The notes under the pieces are model-generated. The model was not told the origin of the DNA. It did no database searches and was given only the letters and a program-made list of their open reading frames with translations. This document shows, in pieces, positions 1-11,201 of a DNA stretch of 64,000 nucleotides (its first letter is position 1; each line of letters opens with the position of its first letter). Origin of the DNA: Kitagawia praeruptora (lineage: Eukaryota > Streptophyta > Magnoliopsida > Apiales > Apiaceae); the NCBI GenBank assembly GCA_037693485.1, contig CM075344.1:96073001-96137000 (forward strand). Direction: 5' to 3'. The translations under genes were made by a program, and so were the position numbers.

Positions 1-1245
1 GAAGACCCGCGGATTATTGGACTTGGATGTGGCGACTGATCATCGTCAATCCTTGTCAGGTTTTTATGTTTTCTTTAAGTCCCATCCTCCACTTTGGAAA
101 AATACTCAAACACTGCTTCTTAGGCCTAAGTGCCAAGTAGCCGATAGTGTTGTTTTCAATTTTGAAAGATGATGAATTCATGCAGTATCTAGAACTGCAA
201 GATTATTCTAACAATAATGGCACGTACTTGTGCACTTTTGCAATTATTCAAAAGATGAATGGTTCATCGGTTATTGATGTTAAATCCCAAATGTTTTGCT
301 TTAAGAGCTTTGACTCTCTTCCTATCAGTTATTTCTGAGTTTAGACTTATCAAGTGGTTAAAGAACTTATACCCGGTACATGATGTTGTTCTGTAAGGTG
401 TTTGATGGAAATGACAAACTTATATGTATATACTTTCAGATTGAGAAATACTAAAAAAAAAAATTGAGATCTTCTAATGGTTGGTTTGTATATGACGATA
501 AGCAACTGTCTTAGCAGCATATTGAACTGCGTATTTTGAAAAGCCTTCTAAAAGATTAGCAATACTGTAGTGTACACTATTTCGCTAAGATATGAGGATT
601 ACTATGGTTATTATAAACTTATCTGCTCATTGGATGTTGCGTTAAACGTCATATTTTCTCTACTGAGGTTTCATTATTGTAAATATTTCGAAATTGATAT
701 TAAGTATCGTTATACTTCGAAAACTCCATGTGTATAATTGATATATATTGTTGTGCTCTATTAATACTTGCTGGGCAATTCTTTCGCTCATACTTGCTTG
801 TTTTAAATATTAACCTTTCAGAGGAAGGTAGATGATTGAGGCTTATCTGCATGGCTCAGAAGAAGCAGGCAGTACGTCTTGTGAAGATGCTATGACCCAG
901 AACATAGATAGCTGGAGTAAGTTATATATAAGTATATTGATGTGTAATATATATTACTTTGTAATGAGTAGTACTAGTTGCTGGTGTACTTCCCAACGAA
1001 GCTATACTAGTAGTATAAGATTTGTAATGCATAGTGCGATGTAATAAAATGGGTGTAATGAAGATGTAAAGATTTTAGTTCTTGTTTCTAGCCCTATGAC
1101 CTAAAAGATGCTTGGTGGTTGGGGTCGCAGAGTTATATTTCAGTTTTCATGATTACAGATGGTTTAATATTGTTAAACAGGTAATTTGATGTTAAGGATT
1201 TCCGCGTGACGACCAAATCCCTGACCCCGGATTTGGGGCGTTACA
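1..1245 (+). repeat. G: 5' LTR of gypsy LARD, 3' part only
   Basis: This stretch repeats 8311-9554 almost base for base, so it is the downstream part of a 5' LTR whose upstream part lies before the window. By eye I find only three differences: the A-run near 450-462, one A/G near 1107 and one A/T near 1192. It ends GGGGCGTTACA at 1245 and is followed at 1250 by a tRNA-iMet primer-binding site, which fixes orientation and boundary. Small open frames at 147-338 and 832-1044 recur in the 3' LTR copy and show no protein family, so I do not call them genes. Confidence 0.92.
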
Positions 1246-1249
1246 GAAA

Positions 1250-1260
1250 TGGTATCAGAG
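1250..1260 (+). promoter_or_regulatory. G: primer-binding site (tRNA-iMet)
   Basis: TGGTATCAGAG lies 4 bases after the LTR end. It is complementary to the 3' end of initiator methionine tRNA, the usual minus-strand primer of plant copia and many gypsy elements. Confidence 0.9.
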
Positions 1261-2290
1261 ATGAGGTTATAGTAAACTAGAAACGAGAGTGAGTAGGAGT
1301 GGGTATAGTTATGTGAGAACGTCAGAACTCATGTAGAGTTCATGTTGGACTATTGGATATAGTACCAATGATTAAGATAAGATTTTGAGGAATATGTTGA
1401 GATAGACTTCACTTCTTGTGGTGATGGATGTCTGCTAAAGAACTCTTAGAGACAAGTGTTGGTTGGCAGGGGCATAGAGCGCCCGAGGCCTAAATTTAAG
1501 ATGATTTTAGGGGATTCATGGAGGCAGTTATGTATTCCCTGAATTATAGGAAATTTCAACATGACGGTAAAGGATGGAAAGATGACATCTGGTATTGTGG
1601 CAAGGATGTACCGAGATTATAATTTCGAAAGGGAAACAAAACAAGATCCCTAGGAAAGAGTATTAGTCGAAGTTACGGGTATTAAATTTCTCGAGCCTAA
1701 GAGGGTTTGAGGTAATATTACAAATAGATTGGTGGACAGACACCGAATGTTTCAAAGGATTACATAGATAAAATGGTCAAGTGGTGATTGGTCAATAAAG
1801 ACGAGATATATTTTAAGAATCAAGACGGACTGAGAAAGTCTGAGAGAGACTAGTACGAAGGTTGTTATGCCAAAAAGGGATAAGCTTAAGTAGCGCACGG
1901 AATTGTCATGAGGACAGGAACATGTAGTATAAATACGGTTATAATGGTGACTGGATCTAAGTATGTATTTCCAGCAATGTTCCAGAATATCGCCCACTCG
2001 ACACGTGGAATTCGTCGTTGCTAGGGGCGACACCGGTATCGAAGTCTTCTCGAAGAATAGAACGCTTGCGTGAGATGCTTGCGCCGAGTCGAATAGAACT
2101 CCTTAATATCGTAAAATGCCGATGGTTGAATGTCTAGCGACTATTACGAGTCGACGATGACGTCAGTTATCGAGCACCTTAGGGTGTGCGTGGAAAAGTA
2201 GAGCGCTACGAACGAACAATTATCCGTCAGAGGAGCCGACATGAAAGGCATCCGTGGAGACCTTGGCAATACCCTCCCAATTAGGAATCA

Positions 2291-2508
2291 TTTTGATTAC
2301 TTCCCCAGTCTGAATTATTTGATATCTCCCCATTCGCAACTTATGTTTATTACCTCCCCAATCAACGAATTATTTGACACATCCCCGTGCATATATTATT
2401 TTAATTACCTCCCCAATATATGAATTATTTGACATCTCCCCATGCGTAAATTGTTTTGATTACCTCCCTAATCCATTATCTATCCTGACATCTCTCCAAG
2501 AGGGAATT
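2291..2508 (+). repeat. 55-bp degenerate tandem repeat, about 4 units
   Basis: Units begin at 2291, 2344, 2399 and 2454, spaced 53, 55 and 55 bases. Each has TTTTGATTACCTCCCCAAT, then GAATTATTTGACATCTCCCC, then a variable tail. The fourth unit decays after about 25 bases. There is no coding capacity. It lies in the interior of G. Confidence 0.85.
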
Positions 2509-3278
2509 TTGATAAAGGATATACTCCCTCTTCGAAGTTGTTCTTCAATACTCGTGTTAAACCATGTTTAATTTCGATTGTGCCAAAAGCTGTCATTATT
2601 CCTGCCTTCAGATTTTTGAAGCCCTATCGAATGATGTTATTTCAAACTTCCACTTTCCTTCAATAATGGATGATTCTATGGTGATATAGCACCACTTGCT
2701 TATTGAATACCAGTATCTTTCTGGTTATCCTTTTCTTTGGAAATCACACCTTTGGAATCCGTTCAATTCAACTCCAAGGTGTCCTTTGAGAATTATTTGT
2801 CGAAAGACGATAATTATTATCTTCACTTCGAATTGCTTTCATACTTCTCAGCTTCCACTGAGACGAACAACCCTATACTTATAGGGGACACAAGGGCTAT
2901 CTGTCTGTGTGATAGAAGTCTGACGGGACGCCGTCACTTGTGAGTTGTGAAATACAAGAAGGCTAACTACCTTTAGTAATGTCTTAACTGAGACACGCAA
3001 CGTGAGTTCTTATGATCATATTGATCTCTCAGTAAATTCTCTTATTTGAAATAAGGTTTACTTTAATACTCATAACCTTATGATCACCAGTGTGTAACAA
3101 TTGCCTTGATATGACAACTGTCTTTTCAAAGGTCCCTGATTCCTATTACCTCTAATGAATTTCAAGGGGATGCCAACCAGGTCGGCCAAGTCATAAATTG
3201 CTGATCAAAGCTGGATTCGAACGGAATCGCCAAGAGCAAGAGCGAATTCCAAAACGAATAGAATATTAGTGACGTATC

Positions 3279-3398
3279 AATAGAATCAGTTAATTCTTTC
3301 TCTCAATGATATTATGTTAATGGAATTAGTGCATTCTCTCTCTCAAGGATGTTTTGTGAATAGAACCAGTGAACTCTCTCTCTTAAGGATAGTATAAT
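3279..3398 (+). repeat. 40-bp tandem repeat, three units
   Basis: Units begin at 3279, 3319 and 3359 with exact 40-base spacing, and a fourth start is visible at 3399. The core is AATAGAAYCAGTGAAYTC followed by TCTCTCAAGGAT. Units differ at several positions, so it is older than the perfect 40-bp repeat at 5771. Confidence 0.85.
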
Positions 3399-3421
3399 AA
3401 TAGAAAGTTGGGCAAGACGTA

Positions 3422-3550
3422 TATGTGAAAGGAATAATGGTGGGTTATAAGACTCCAGCGATAATAGTGTCAGATAGAGAATCGAGGTTTGAATTGAGAT
3501 ATTGGAGAAGTTGTTTACGAAGAGACACTATCTCCTGTTTTGCAGAATAA
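3422..3550 (+). pseudogene. Ty3/gypsy integrase fossil in G
   Basis: Frame 3422 reads YVKGIMVGYKTPAIIVSDRE and continues SRFELRYWRS before losing similarity and reaching a stop at about 3548. This matches the part of the gypsy integrase core around the second catalytic Asp (the IVSDRD..F....W.S signature). No other pol segment is recognisable nearby. It shows that the G interior descends from an autonomous gypsy element. Integrase function is impossible from this remnant. Confidence 0.8.
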
Positions 3551-3616
3551 GTGTTGATGATAAAAGAGTTAAGGAATCCCAGTAGTGGCCTTAGCTGATT
3601 CCGTGGACGGAATCCT

Positions 3617-3632
3617 TTTAAGGAGGGTAGAC
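3617..3632 (+). promoter_or_regulatory. G: polypurine tract
   Basis: TTTTAAGGAGGGTAGAC abuts the TGTAATAACCC start of the 3' LTR. The preceding GACGGAATCC is shared with the same position in gypsy F (33766-33795, minus), which shows the two elements are related. Confidence 0.85.
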
Positions 3633-4384
3633 TGTAATAACCCGGATTTTTCAAGAAATGATTTTATTATTATTTCAATAATAGTAATGTTTTCCTAAAA
3701 TGAGGAGGAATTTTTTTTTTTATTTTAATATTCAATTATTTAATTATTTTCGGTTAAGTGGAGCCTGGTGCTCCTATTTACAATTTTATTGACTGAGTAG
3801 ATACATCGAGTCAATAGTTTATTTATGCAAAGATTAATTTTGGAATGTTTATTCAGTAAAGATTTTATTTTAAATTATTGAATAATTTAGAGATTTTAAA
3901 ATCCTTAGAAAATGTTTATTTTAATTATTTGAGGATTTGTAGAAATTACTTGATTAATATATAAAATCAAGAATTTGAGATTTTACTAAAACAATAGTGT
4001 TTGTAGTATTTTTATAAAGCCCCGTAAATTGTGAATTATGAATCACAATTATTATTTTTATGATTTGTTTTTTTAAAATTATTAATATTTGTAAAATGCA
4101 TATCAATTTAGAAAATTTAGATTTAATTCTAATTCTTTCTCCAAAAGTCTTTAAAAATATTCTAGTATTTAATTATGCTAAAAAAAATTTTATTTTTACA
4201 AATTAGAGTTATTAGTGAAAAATATTAATTAAAGTGTGTAGTAATTAAATGTATCGCTTTTTAAATTGTGTTGGGCTTGAGGCCCATTAGGTTTTCAACA
4301 CAGCTCATATACATACCAGATACGCACATAAAAACACACACAGCCGCACAAACAAGAACGACGGGGAGAGAAAAGAGATTGGGA

Positions 4385-4389
<5 letters not shown>

Positions 4390-4434
<45 letters not shown>
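4390..4434 (+). repeat. (GA)n microsatellite in G LTR
   Basis: An uninterrupted GA run of about 44 bases within a purine-rich stretch 4358-4565. It resembles the CT/GA-rich leader often found just after LTR transcription starts, but no TATA box in a convincing position was identified. Confidence 0.9.
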
Positions 4435-4437
<3 letters not shown>

Positions 4438-5593
4438 AGATGATGAAGGAGGATCATCCTCCCTCTTTTCTACAATTCAAAGTCAGCCAAGGGAGAGGAG
4501 AGGAAGGAGTGAAGGCTTGCTTGTTTCGGCCATGGAAGAAGATGAAGGTGGAGAAGATGATGAATAGTGGTGTTCTTGAGTTTTGGTTGATTAAAGAGGT
4601 ATAAAATCTTTGTTTCAAACTTTGATTTTGTGTTTAATTAACGAGCATAAGTAGTAGTAGTTAGCAGATTTTCAAGGTTTCTAAGAGTATATTATTGTTT
4701 AGTAGTGTTTAATAAATGAATTGATGAAGTGGGTTTGTTTAGAGTAGTATGCAAAACTGTCCAGAATTTTTCAGGGCCTGCCCTGTTTTTGCAAGTGAAT
4801 TTCGAACCATTTGTGCTCTTTTCTGGGCAGTAGTGTCTTCATAAAAGTTGTTCTATTTAGAGTCTAGTTTGTGTAGGAGAAAACGGTGCGTCGTTTGAGT
4901 TAACGAGTAAGGAGAAAACGACGTTTTAGTGAAACCCACGCAGGACACCCGAACCTCTCGGGATTCGCACTTTGGAATTATGTTTCACCTAGTTAAAATC
5001 TGTAAATTGGATTGATACTTTTATTCAGGATAAAAGAAGGAATTAGAAAGATTTTAGAAAAAGATTTGGGTAAAAATATTGATTTTTCAATTTATTAAAA
5101 ATGTTTGAATGTCACTGTGTTGGAAGAAACTGCTCTGTTCTTGAGTTGTATTTGGATGGGTAATTGTCCTAGATGAACTATGTTTTTTCAGACTAAAAGT
5201 TTTATGGTGTGAAGATATTATCTTCAGTTTTGGAATCCCAGAGGTCTCGGAGGCAAAGATTAATTTTTCAATTTATGAGAATTTTTAGAATGCAAGGTGC
5301 GCGGATTTAATGAACAGTTTATGTGTTGAGTTTGGAATAATGATTCACCTAGTTAGAAAATGGTATTGAATTGGAAACTTTTATGAGATCTTTATTTGAT
5401 ATTCAGAAAGAAGCCCATAAAATTTGGTGATTTATGATTAATGTTTGGATTTATTAAAAATATTGGAGTATTAATAATTTGGATTATTTTTGGGTTTAAT
5501 TATGAGTCCGATTAAATATTCGGGTTAGTTGTCAAGTAATTGTTAAGTGCTAATTGCTAATTGTTAGTTTCCAAATTGTAATTTTTAAATTGT

Positions 5594-5621
5594 TAAGTGC
5601 TAAGTGCTAAGTGCTAAGTGC
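5594..5621 (+). repeat. 7-bp tandem repeat TAAGTGC x4
   Basis: Four perfect copies of TAAGTGC; related TAATTGC/TAAGTGC words continue on both sides from about 5541 to 5630. Confidence 0.85.
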
Positions 5622-5770
5622 TAATTGTTATTGTCATATGAGGTATAGTTATAAGAGTTGGCTTATCGGTAAATGTTTATGTGCTAAATGGTATAAGTCG
5701 GGTCATAGTAATTGTTAGAAGTCATAAGTGCCAACTACGTGGTGTTGGCTTAAATGTGGATAAACTTAGT

Positions 5771-5902
5771 TTACTTTTCCTTATGTGCTAGTTGCCGCAT
5801 GTCTGGGCGGGTACTTTTCCTTATGTGCTAGTTGCCGCATGTCTGGGCGGGTACTTTTCCTTATGTGCTAGTTGCCGCATGTCTGGGCGGGTACTTTTCT
5901 TA
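5771..5902 (+). repeat. Near-perfect 40-bp tandem repeat, 3.3 units
   Basis: Units at 5771-5810, 5811-5850 and 5851-5890 begin GTACTTTTCCTTATGTGCTA (first unit TTACTTT) and end GCATGTCTGGGCGG. A partial fourth starts at 5891. Units 2 and 3 are identical, so the expansion is recent. It lies inside the G LTR and is non-coding. Confidence 0.93.
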
Positions 5903-8214
5903 TATGTTTACTTTTATGTTGCTGCAAGTTGAGGCAGCTTTTATTTTATCAAAAGCAGGGTTATAAATTGTTTTGTTGGCATGGAGGGGCTGAGCCCATA
6001 GTCCGATAAACGAATACTACATGCCGAAATTTTCTAAAAATCCCCTGCATTTTAATTTATTTAACTTATTTGATTTCAAGGGTTTAAAGGTATGATTTGG
6101 GTGTTAACTGTTTATGTGTATATGTGTTAAGTGAATTAATTCGAGGATTATGTGCTAATTCGAGGATTAAATGTGTCTTGAAGATTAAATGGGTATTATG
6201 AGTCTTTATCGAGGGCTAAGTATGTTTTGAGGATTATTTGTTAATTAACTTGTGACAAGAGTATGTCAATAGTATTATGGTCAAAAGTGTTAAGTGGAGT
6301 TTTGACTAAGTGTTATAACTGTGTAGTGTTATGATGTGTTAGTACTAGGAAATGTTCACTTTATATAAGGGGACTCTTCCCGTGTTGTTTGCTATTACTA
6401 AATGTCTTATGTGCATTAAGTGCTATTAGAGTAGTCAACTATAGGGAGGACACCTATAGTTTGACTTTATGATTATTTAGTGATAATTCCGAGTTGTGTC
6501 TACTCGATATACGTGGTATGACTGACACGTACTCGTAACCATTTCAGTACCATTAGGGCGAAATCAAATTGGAGCGACGTGCAACTAAAAAGGAAGATCG
6601 AGACGTCAGGTAAGGTCCATGGAATTACTTGGACGAGGTGCGAAGGATTTGTTCGCGGTTTCTGTTTTCTGCTAAGGACCAGAGGCAAGTTTATTTACAC
6701 ATACTCTATCGTTCAGAGTATACCTATTTTGAATTATATAAAATGTGCGGAAAAGGGTTTTCAATCCCTAATTGCGAGTTTTTAATCTTGTGCTCCTCCT
6801 TCCAAATCATTTTATCCTTGACTCTGCTAGCGATATTAAATTATTCTCGTGCAATAATCAAAACCCATGACTTATAATACTGTCGATGGACGGTGACATT
6901 CTTATGGTTCTACATCTCGATTTATATGTTGTATATTTATAAACTTTTGTAATGTGATAGAGGACTATATGTTATGGGGTATATATATATATATACATAT
7001 ACGTATATGGAACTACGTGGTAAAGGCTCCGAGGGTAGAGCGTGTATTGAGTTATCGAATTTAGCCCGCGTGTCGGGGCTATTTTGTATTGTATGTTTTC
7101 GAAAACCCGGGCAAAGCTTTTAAAAAGAATTTCGCAATAATTAACCTAAAGGCAACATCACCAATAAACCAGTGTTTATTTAAGTAATAGATGCTCCTGA
7201 GAGCATTTACTAATTAAATAAACCTCATTCGCCTAATTAAATTTATTTAATTAGATGAATATCGTTTTCAAAACGCTTTCTTTAAATCACTTTGTCCCGG
7301 AGAAATAATAAAACAATTTAATGGAGTGATTCTATCTAGTATATTATTTATCGGAGATAGTTTATTTTCAATACGGATTAAAGATATTCCAATGGTTATA
7401 AATTGGTTACTTTCAGCTTAAACCAGCTAGATTGATATCGATATATGTTACTTGAATGATTATTAATTATTTCTTATTGACCGAGAGTCAGTAGTAATTA
7501 TTTGATAAAGTGGATAAAGTTTGGAGACTACTGGAGAGATTGTGTCTTGATTTTGATTAGAAACACTTCAAGAGTTGTATTTGGGTGTTTTGAGGTTATT
7601 AAATATTCCAGTATTAATAGTAAATATTATTTGAATATTACTTAATAGATGAATATTAATTTGAGTATTCTTTTAAAAAGGGGATTATTGAATATTTATT
7701 ATTTGTTACATAGTAGTCAGATATTTATTAAATAAGTGGTTTGAAGGTTATAAAAACACTATTTAAAGGTTGTCTAAGGACTTTCATAGTCATTTAAAAT
7801 ATTATATTTTGAATCTATCTAGGTAAGTTACTTTTCAAGAACTTATATATATATGGAATTACCCTGTTGTGGTTACAAGCTTTATGCGTACCATTTTCCA
7901 TGTGTGATCACAAAACCCTGTGTCGAGATTGATATCGGTACAAGTGTATATCTATACTTGAACTCTTTTGAACTCAAAACATTTTCGAAAACCCCCGGTC
8001 AGGTTTTACTCTCTTGCTCGTTTTTCAAGAAATTATCGGTCGACTGAAGTCGAACTTCAACTACTCAAGTTTTCTATCAAAATGATTTTGACAAGAAAAG
8101 AAAAAGGGGACTCTGGCAGGTGTGGGAATCGTTGACGAACGATTCCCGGGATGTGTAAGCGGCCGTGAGCCAGGCGGTCCATCAATTATTATTCCGGCCC
8201 ATGTGTTGCCGAAG

Positions 8215-8299
8215 GATGATTACGGATGTAGTTTTCATCGAGGGTGATTACGGACGTAGTTTTCACTCAGGGATAGTTACGGATGTAGTTTCTATCCTT
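8215..8299 (+). repeat. 28-29-bp minisatellite in G LTR
   Basis: Three units share TGATTACGGATGTAGTTTTC, starting at 8217, 8245 and 8274. Directly after comes CTTCTACCGGTAG (8297-8309), and about 40 bases on CGACTGATCATCGT. The same two words flank a different 30-bp minisatellite in the LTRs of gypsy F. Confidence 0.85.
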
Positions 8300-9554
8300 C
8301 TACCGGTAGAGAAGACCCGCGGATTATTGGACTTGGATGTGGCGACTGATCATCGTCAATCCTTGTCAGGTTTTTATGTTTTCTTTAAGTCCCATCCTCC
8401 ACTTTGGAAAAATACTCAAACACTGCTTCTTAGGCCTAAGTGCCAAGTAGCCGATAGTGTTGTTTTCAATTTTGAAAGATGATGAATTCATGCAGTATCT
8501 AGAACTGCAAGATTATTCTAACAATAATGGCACGTACTTGTGCACTTTTGCAATTATTCAAAAGATGAATGGTTCATCGGTTATTGATGTTAAATCCCAA
8601 ATGTTTTGCTTTAAGAGCTTTGACTCTCTTCCTATCAGTTATTTCTGAGTTTAGACTTATCAAGTGGTTAAAGAACTTATACCCGGTACATGATGTTGTT
8701 CTGTAAGGTGTTTGATGGAAATGACAAACTTATATGTATATACTTTCAGATTGAGAAATACTAAAAAAAAAAATGAGATCTTCTAATGGTTGGTTTGTAT
8801 ATGACGATAAGCAACTGTCTTAGCAGCATATTGAACTGCGTATTTTGAAAAGCCTTCTAAAAGATTAGCAATACTGTAGTGTACACTATTTCGCTAAGAT
8901 ATGAGGATTACTATGGTTATTATAAACTTATCTGCTCATTGGATGTTGCGTTAAACGTCATATTTTCTCTACTGAGGTTTCATTATTGTAAATATTTCGA
9001 AATTGATATTAAGTATCGTTATACTTCGAAAACTCCATGTGTATAATTGATATATATTGTTGTGCTCTATTAATACTTGCTGGGCAATTCTTTCGCTCAT
9101 ACTTGCTTGTTTTAAATATTAACCTTTCAGAGGAAGGTAGATGATTGAGGCTTATCTGCATGGCTCAGAAGAAGCAGGCAGTACGTCTTGTGAAGATGCT
9201 ATGACCCAGAACATAGATAGCTGGAGTAAGTTATATATAAGTATATTGATGTGTAATATATATTACTTTGTAATGAGTAGTACTAGTTGCTGGTGTACTT
9301 CCCAACGAAGCTATACTAGTAGTATAAGATTTGTAATGCATAGTGCGATGTAATAAAATGGGTGTAATGAAGATGTAAAGATTTTAGTTCTTGTTTCTAG
9401 CCCTATGACCTAAAAGGTGCTTGGTGGTTGGGGTCGCAGAGTTATATTTCAGTTTTCATGATTACAGATGGTTTAATATTGTTAAACAGGTAATTTGATG
9501 TTTAGGATTTCCGCGTGACGACCAAATCCCTGACCCCGGATTTGGGGCGTTACA

Positions 9555-10278
9555 ATTAATTTTAAATGAAATAAAAATTTTGTTAATGAATACTCTATGG
9601 TAACACAGCTCATGGTGTTACCCACTGTTAACACCCTTTATGACTAAAGTAACATACTTTTATGCCTATGGTAACACCACAATCAAAAGGTTGCGATAGG
9701 TCAAAATTTTGATAGCTATGGTAACACCCTTAGTGGTAACACCCATGCCAAAAGGTTGCGATAGGCCATCTATGGCGTAGTGCGAGTCTTGTTAACAGCA
9801 GAGTCTGAGCGTTTATTCTATTAATTGGAAGTCATAATGTGGATAAATATATAGTGTAACAGTTACAATTTATTTAATTCTAAATCATCCGTTTTGATTT
9901 TATTGAATGTAAATCGTGGAGTTACAATTCTTATATTAATGAGGGTGGTATCAGTTACACTTAGCCTCTAGTATAAATAGAGACCTAAGCTACTGATTGT
10001 ATACACACTGAATATACATACAACACACCCTACATTCTCTTCTCTTCTCTACACTCTCTTTTTCCTTTCCCTTACTGTCGAAGCTACTTTGCTTGTGGGT
10101 TTTTCTGGCGACTGAGGTGTTAGTCGAAGTTGAGTTTTATGGTTGCTGTGACCATATAACTCGGAGCTATTTTATCCTGGAAGAATATTGCCAGCATCCT
10201 GACACGGTGTAAGTGGGGGCAATTATCTCTTCAAGAGCAGTTAGGCTTTCAAGCAAATCTTGACGACTCAGCTGTTGT
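9555..10278 (+). other. Unassigned host-side sequence with promoter-like part
   Basis: This lies between the end of G and copia A. 9590-9790 carries repeated words CTATGGTAACACC and AAAAGGTTGCGATAGG (9666-9701 and 9715-9765), reminiscent of CACTA subterminal repeats; CTATGGTAACA also occurs near 48950 in the CACTA element. From about 9858 the sequence looks like an LTR or gene promoter: TATAAATAG at 9972-9980, then a CT-rich leader 10030-10075. The sequence continues on the far side of A at 16537. No gene is assigned. Confidence 0.45.
9972..9980 (+). promoter_or_regulatory. TATA-box-like site
   Basis: TATAAATAG, followed about 30 bases later by a CA-rich possible start region and a CT-rich leader. 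The downstream transcribed region is split by copia A. It could be the promoter of an LTR or of a lost host gene. Confidence 0.45.
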
Positions 10279-10283
10279 TCTTG

Positions 10284-11170
10284 TGTTAACTCGAATAACT
10301 TGTAGAAGGAGGGGTTGAATACAAGTTATATAATCGTGTCTGATTTTTGCTTGATTATATGAACAAGAATAAACGAATGAATCAAACTCTGTTTGTATTA
10401 ATAAGATCAAATACAAACTCTACCAAAGGTGTACAATACCTTTAGCAGCTGCTGACAATACAAATCTCTCTCTGTTTGTTTCGAACTCTTGAATACAAAC
10501 CTTATACAGAGCTACGCACACGAACTCACAACACACACTTGTTCGACCCTTTTTACAATGATATAGAGAGAGTATTTATAATGCTTCCTATCAACTAATA
10601 ACAGAAAGATATAATCTATACATGACAATGTTCTGCCTTCTAGTCGATAGTTTCCTTCAATAGTAAACTCTTTCCTTCATAATATCTTCTTGCTTGTTCT
10701 TCAAACAACGATCCTGTTTTATAGCACTTGCCAGTTTCTGTAGCATCCACAATGACATCATCAGTAACACGACTGATATCAGGATTTCATCTTGCTTCAG
10801 TATCTGATCATCATCAGTATTAGACCGTCATCAGGATTTGCTCTTTGTTCCTGACATGTAGTCTCCGATACATTGTTCATTCCTGACTAAACTGTACAGA
10901 TAACTGTTTCACACATAAATCCTATATATAGTGCTAAATCCTTTATAAGATCAGGATTAGACCGTCATCAGGATTTGCTCTTTCAATAGTAAACTCTTTC
11001 CTTCATAATATCTTCTTGCTTGTGCTTCAGTATCTGATCATCATCAGTATTAGACCGTCATCAGGATTTGCTCTTTGTTCCTGACATGTAGTCTCCGATA
11101 CATTGTTCATTCCTGACTAAACTGTACAGATAACTATTTCACACATAAATCCTATATATAGTGCTAAATC
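10284..11170 (-). repeat. A: 3' LTR, rearranged at its U3 side
   Basis: 10284 to about 10955 matches the 5' LTR. After GATCAGGATT, where the intact LTR has ACAAGAAGTATAATG, it jumps back to earlier LTR segments: 10983-11022 copies about 10662-10700, and 11023-11170 copies about 10791-10940. The true U3 terminus (GAATTATTCCTAACA on the plus strand) is missing. Short shared words (CAGGATT, GCTTCAGTATC) at the joints suggest template switching or microhomology repair. Confidence 0.85.
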
Positions 11171-11201
11171 ATACCTTGCTACTATTGTAGATGTTAAAGA
11201 T

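Larger units (their letters stand above)
1246..3632 (+). mobile_element. G: non-coding LARD interior
   Basis: This is the 2.4 kb interior between the G primer site and its polypurine tract. No long open frame or recognisable gag is present; all short frames look accidental. It holds a 55-bp tandem repeat (2291-2508), a 40-bp tandem repeat (3279-3398) and an integrase fossil (3422-3550). Very long LTRs around a short non-coding interior is the definition of a large retrotransposon derivative (LARD), which must be moved by proteins from another element. The fossil and the polypurine context place it with Ty3/gypsy, probably Tekay-like. Confidence 0.8.
3633..9554 (+). repeat. G: complete 3' LTR (5.9 kb)
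   Basis: It runs from TGTAATAACCCGG to GGGGCGTTACA, so the termini form the usual TG...CA with a short inverted TGTAA/TTACA. Its last 1244 bases match window positions 1-1245. At 5.9 kb it is exceptionally long for a plant LTR. It contains a (GA)n run, a heptamer run, a perfect 40-bp repeat, an AT-rich run and a 28-bp minisatellite, each listed separately. Open frames such as 4268-4567 are translations of simple repeat and I see no gene. The remaining sequence is AT-rich and unassigned. Confidence 0.88.

Noticed and set aside
147..338. Short frames repeated at 8457-8648, and 832-1044 repeated at 9141-9353
   Set aside because: Conservation comes only from their being in the two LTRs; non-ATG start or short, no motif.
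2291..2508. CRISPR-like spaced repeats
   Set aside because: A degenerate tandem repeat without unique spacers, in a plant retroelement.
4268..4567. 99-codon frame with a long Arg/Glu run
   Set aside because: It is the translation of a (GA)n microsatellite inside the G LTR, with no family features.
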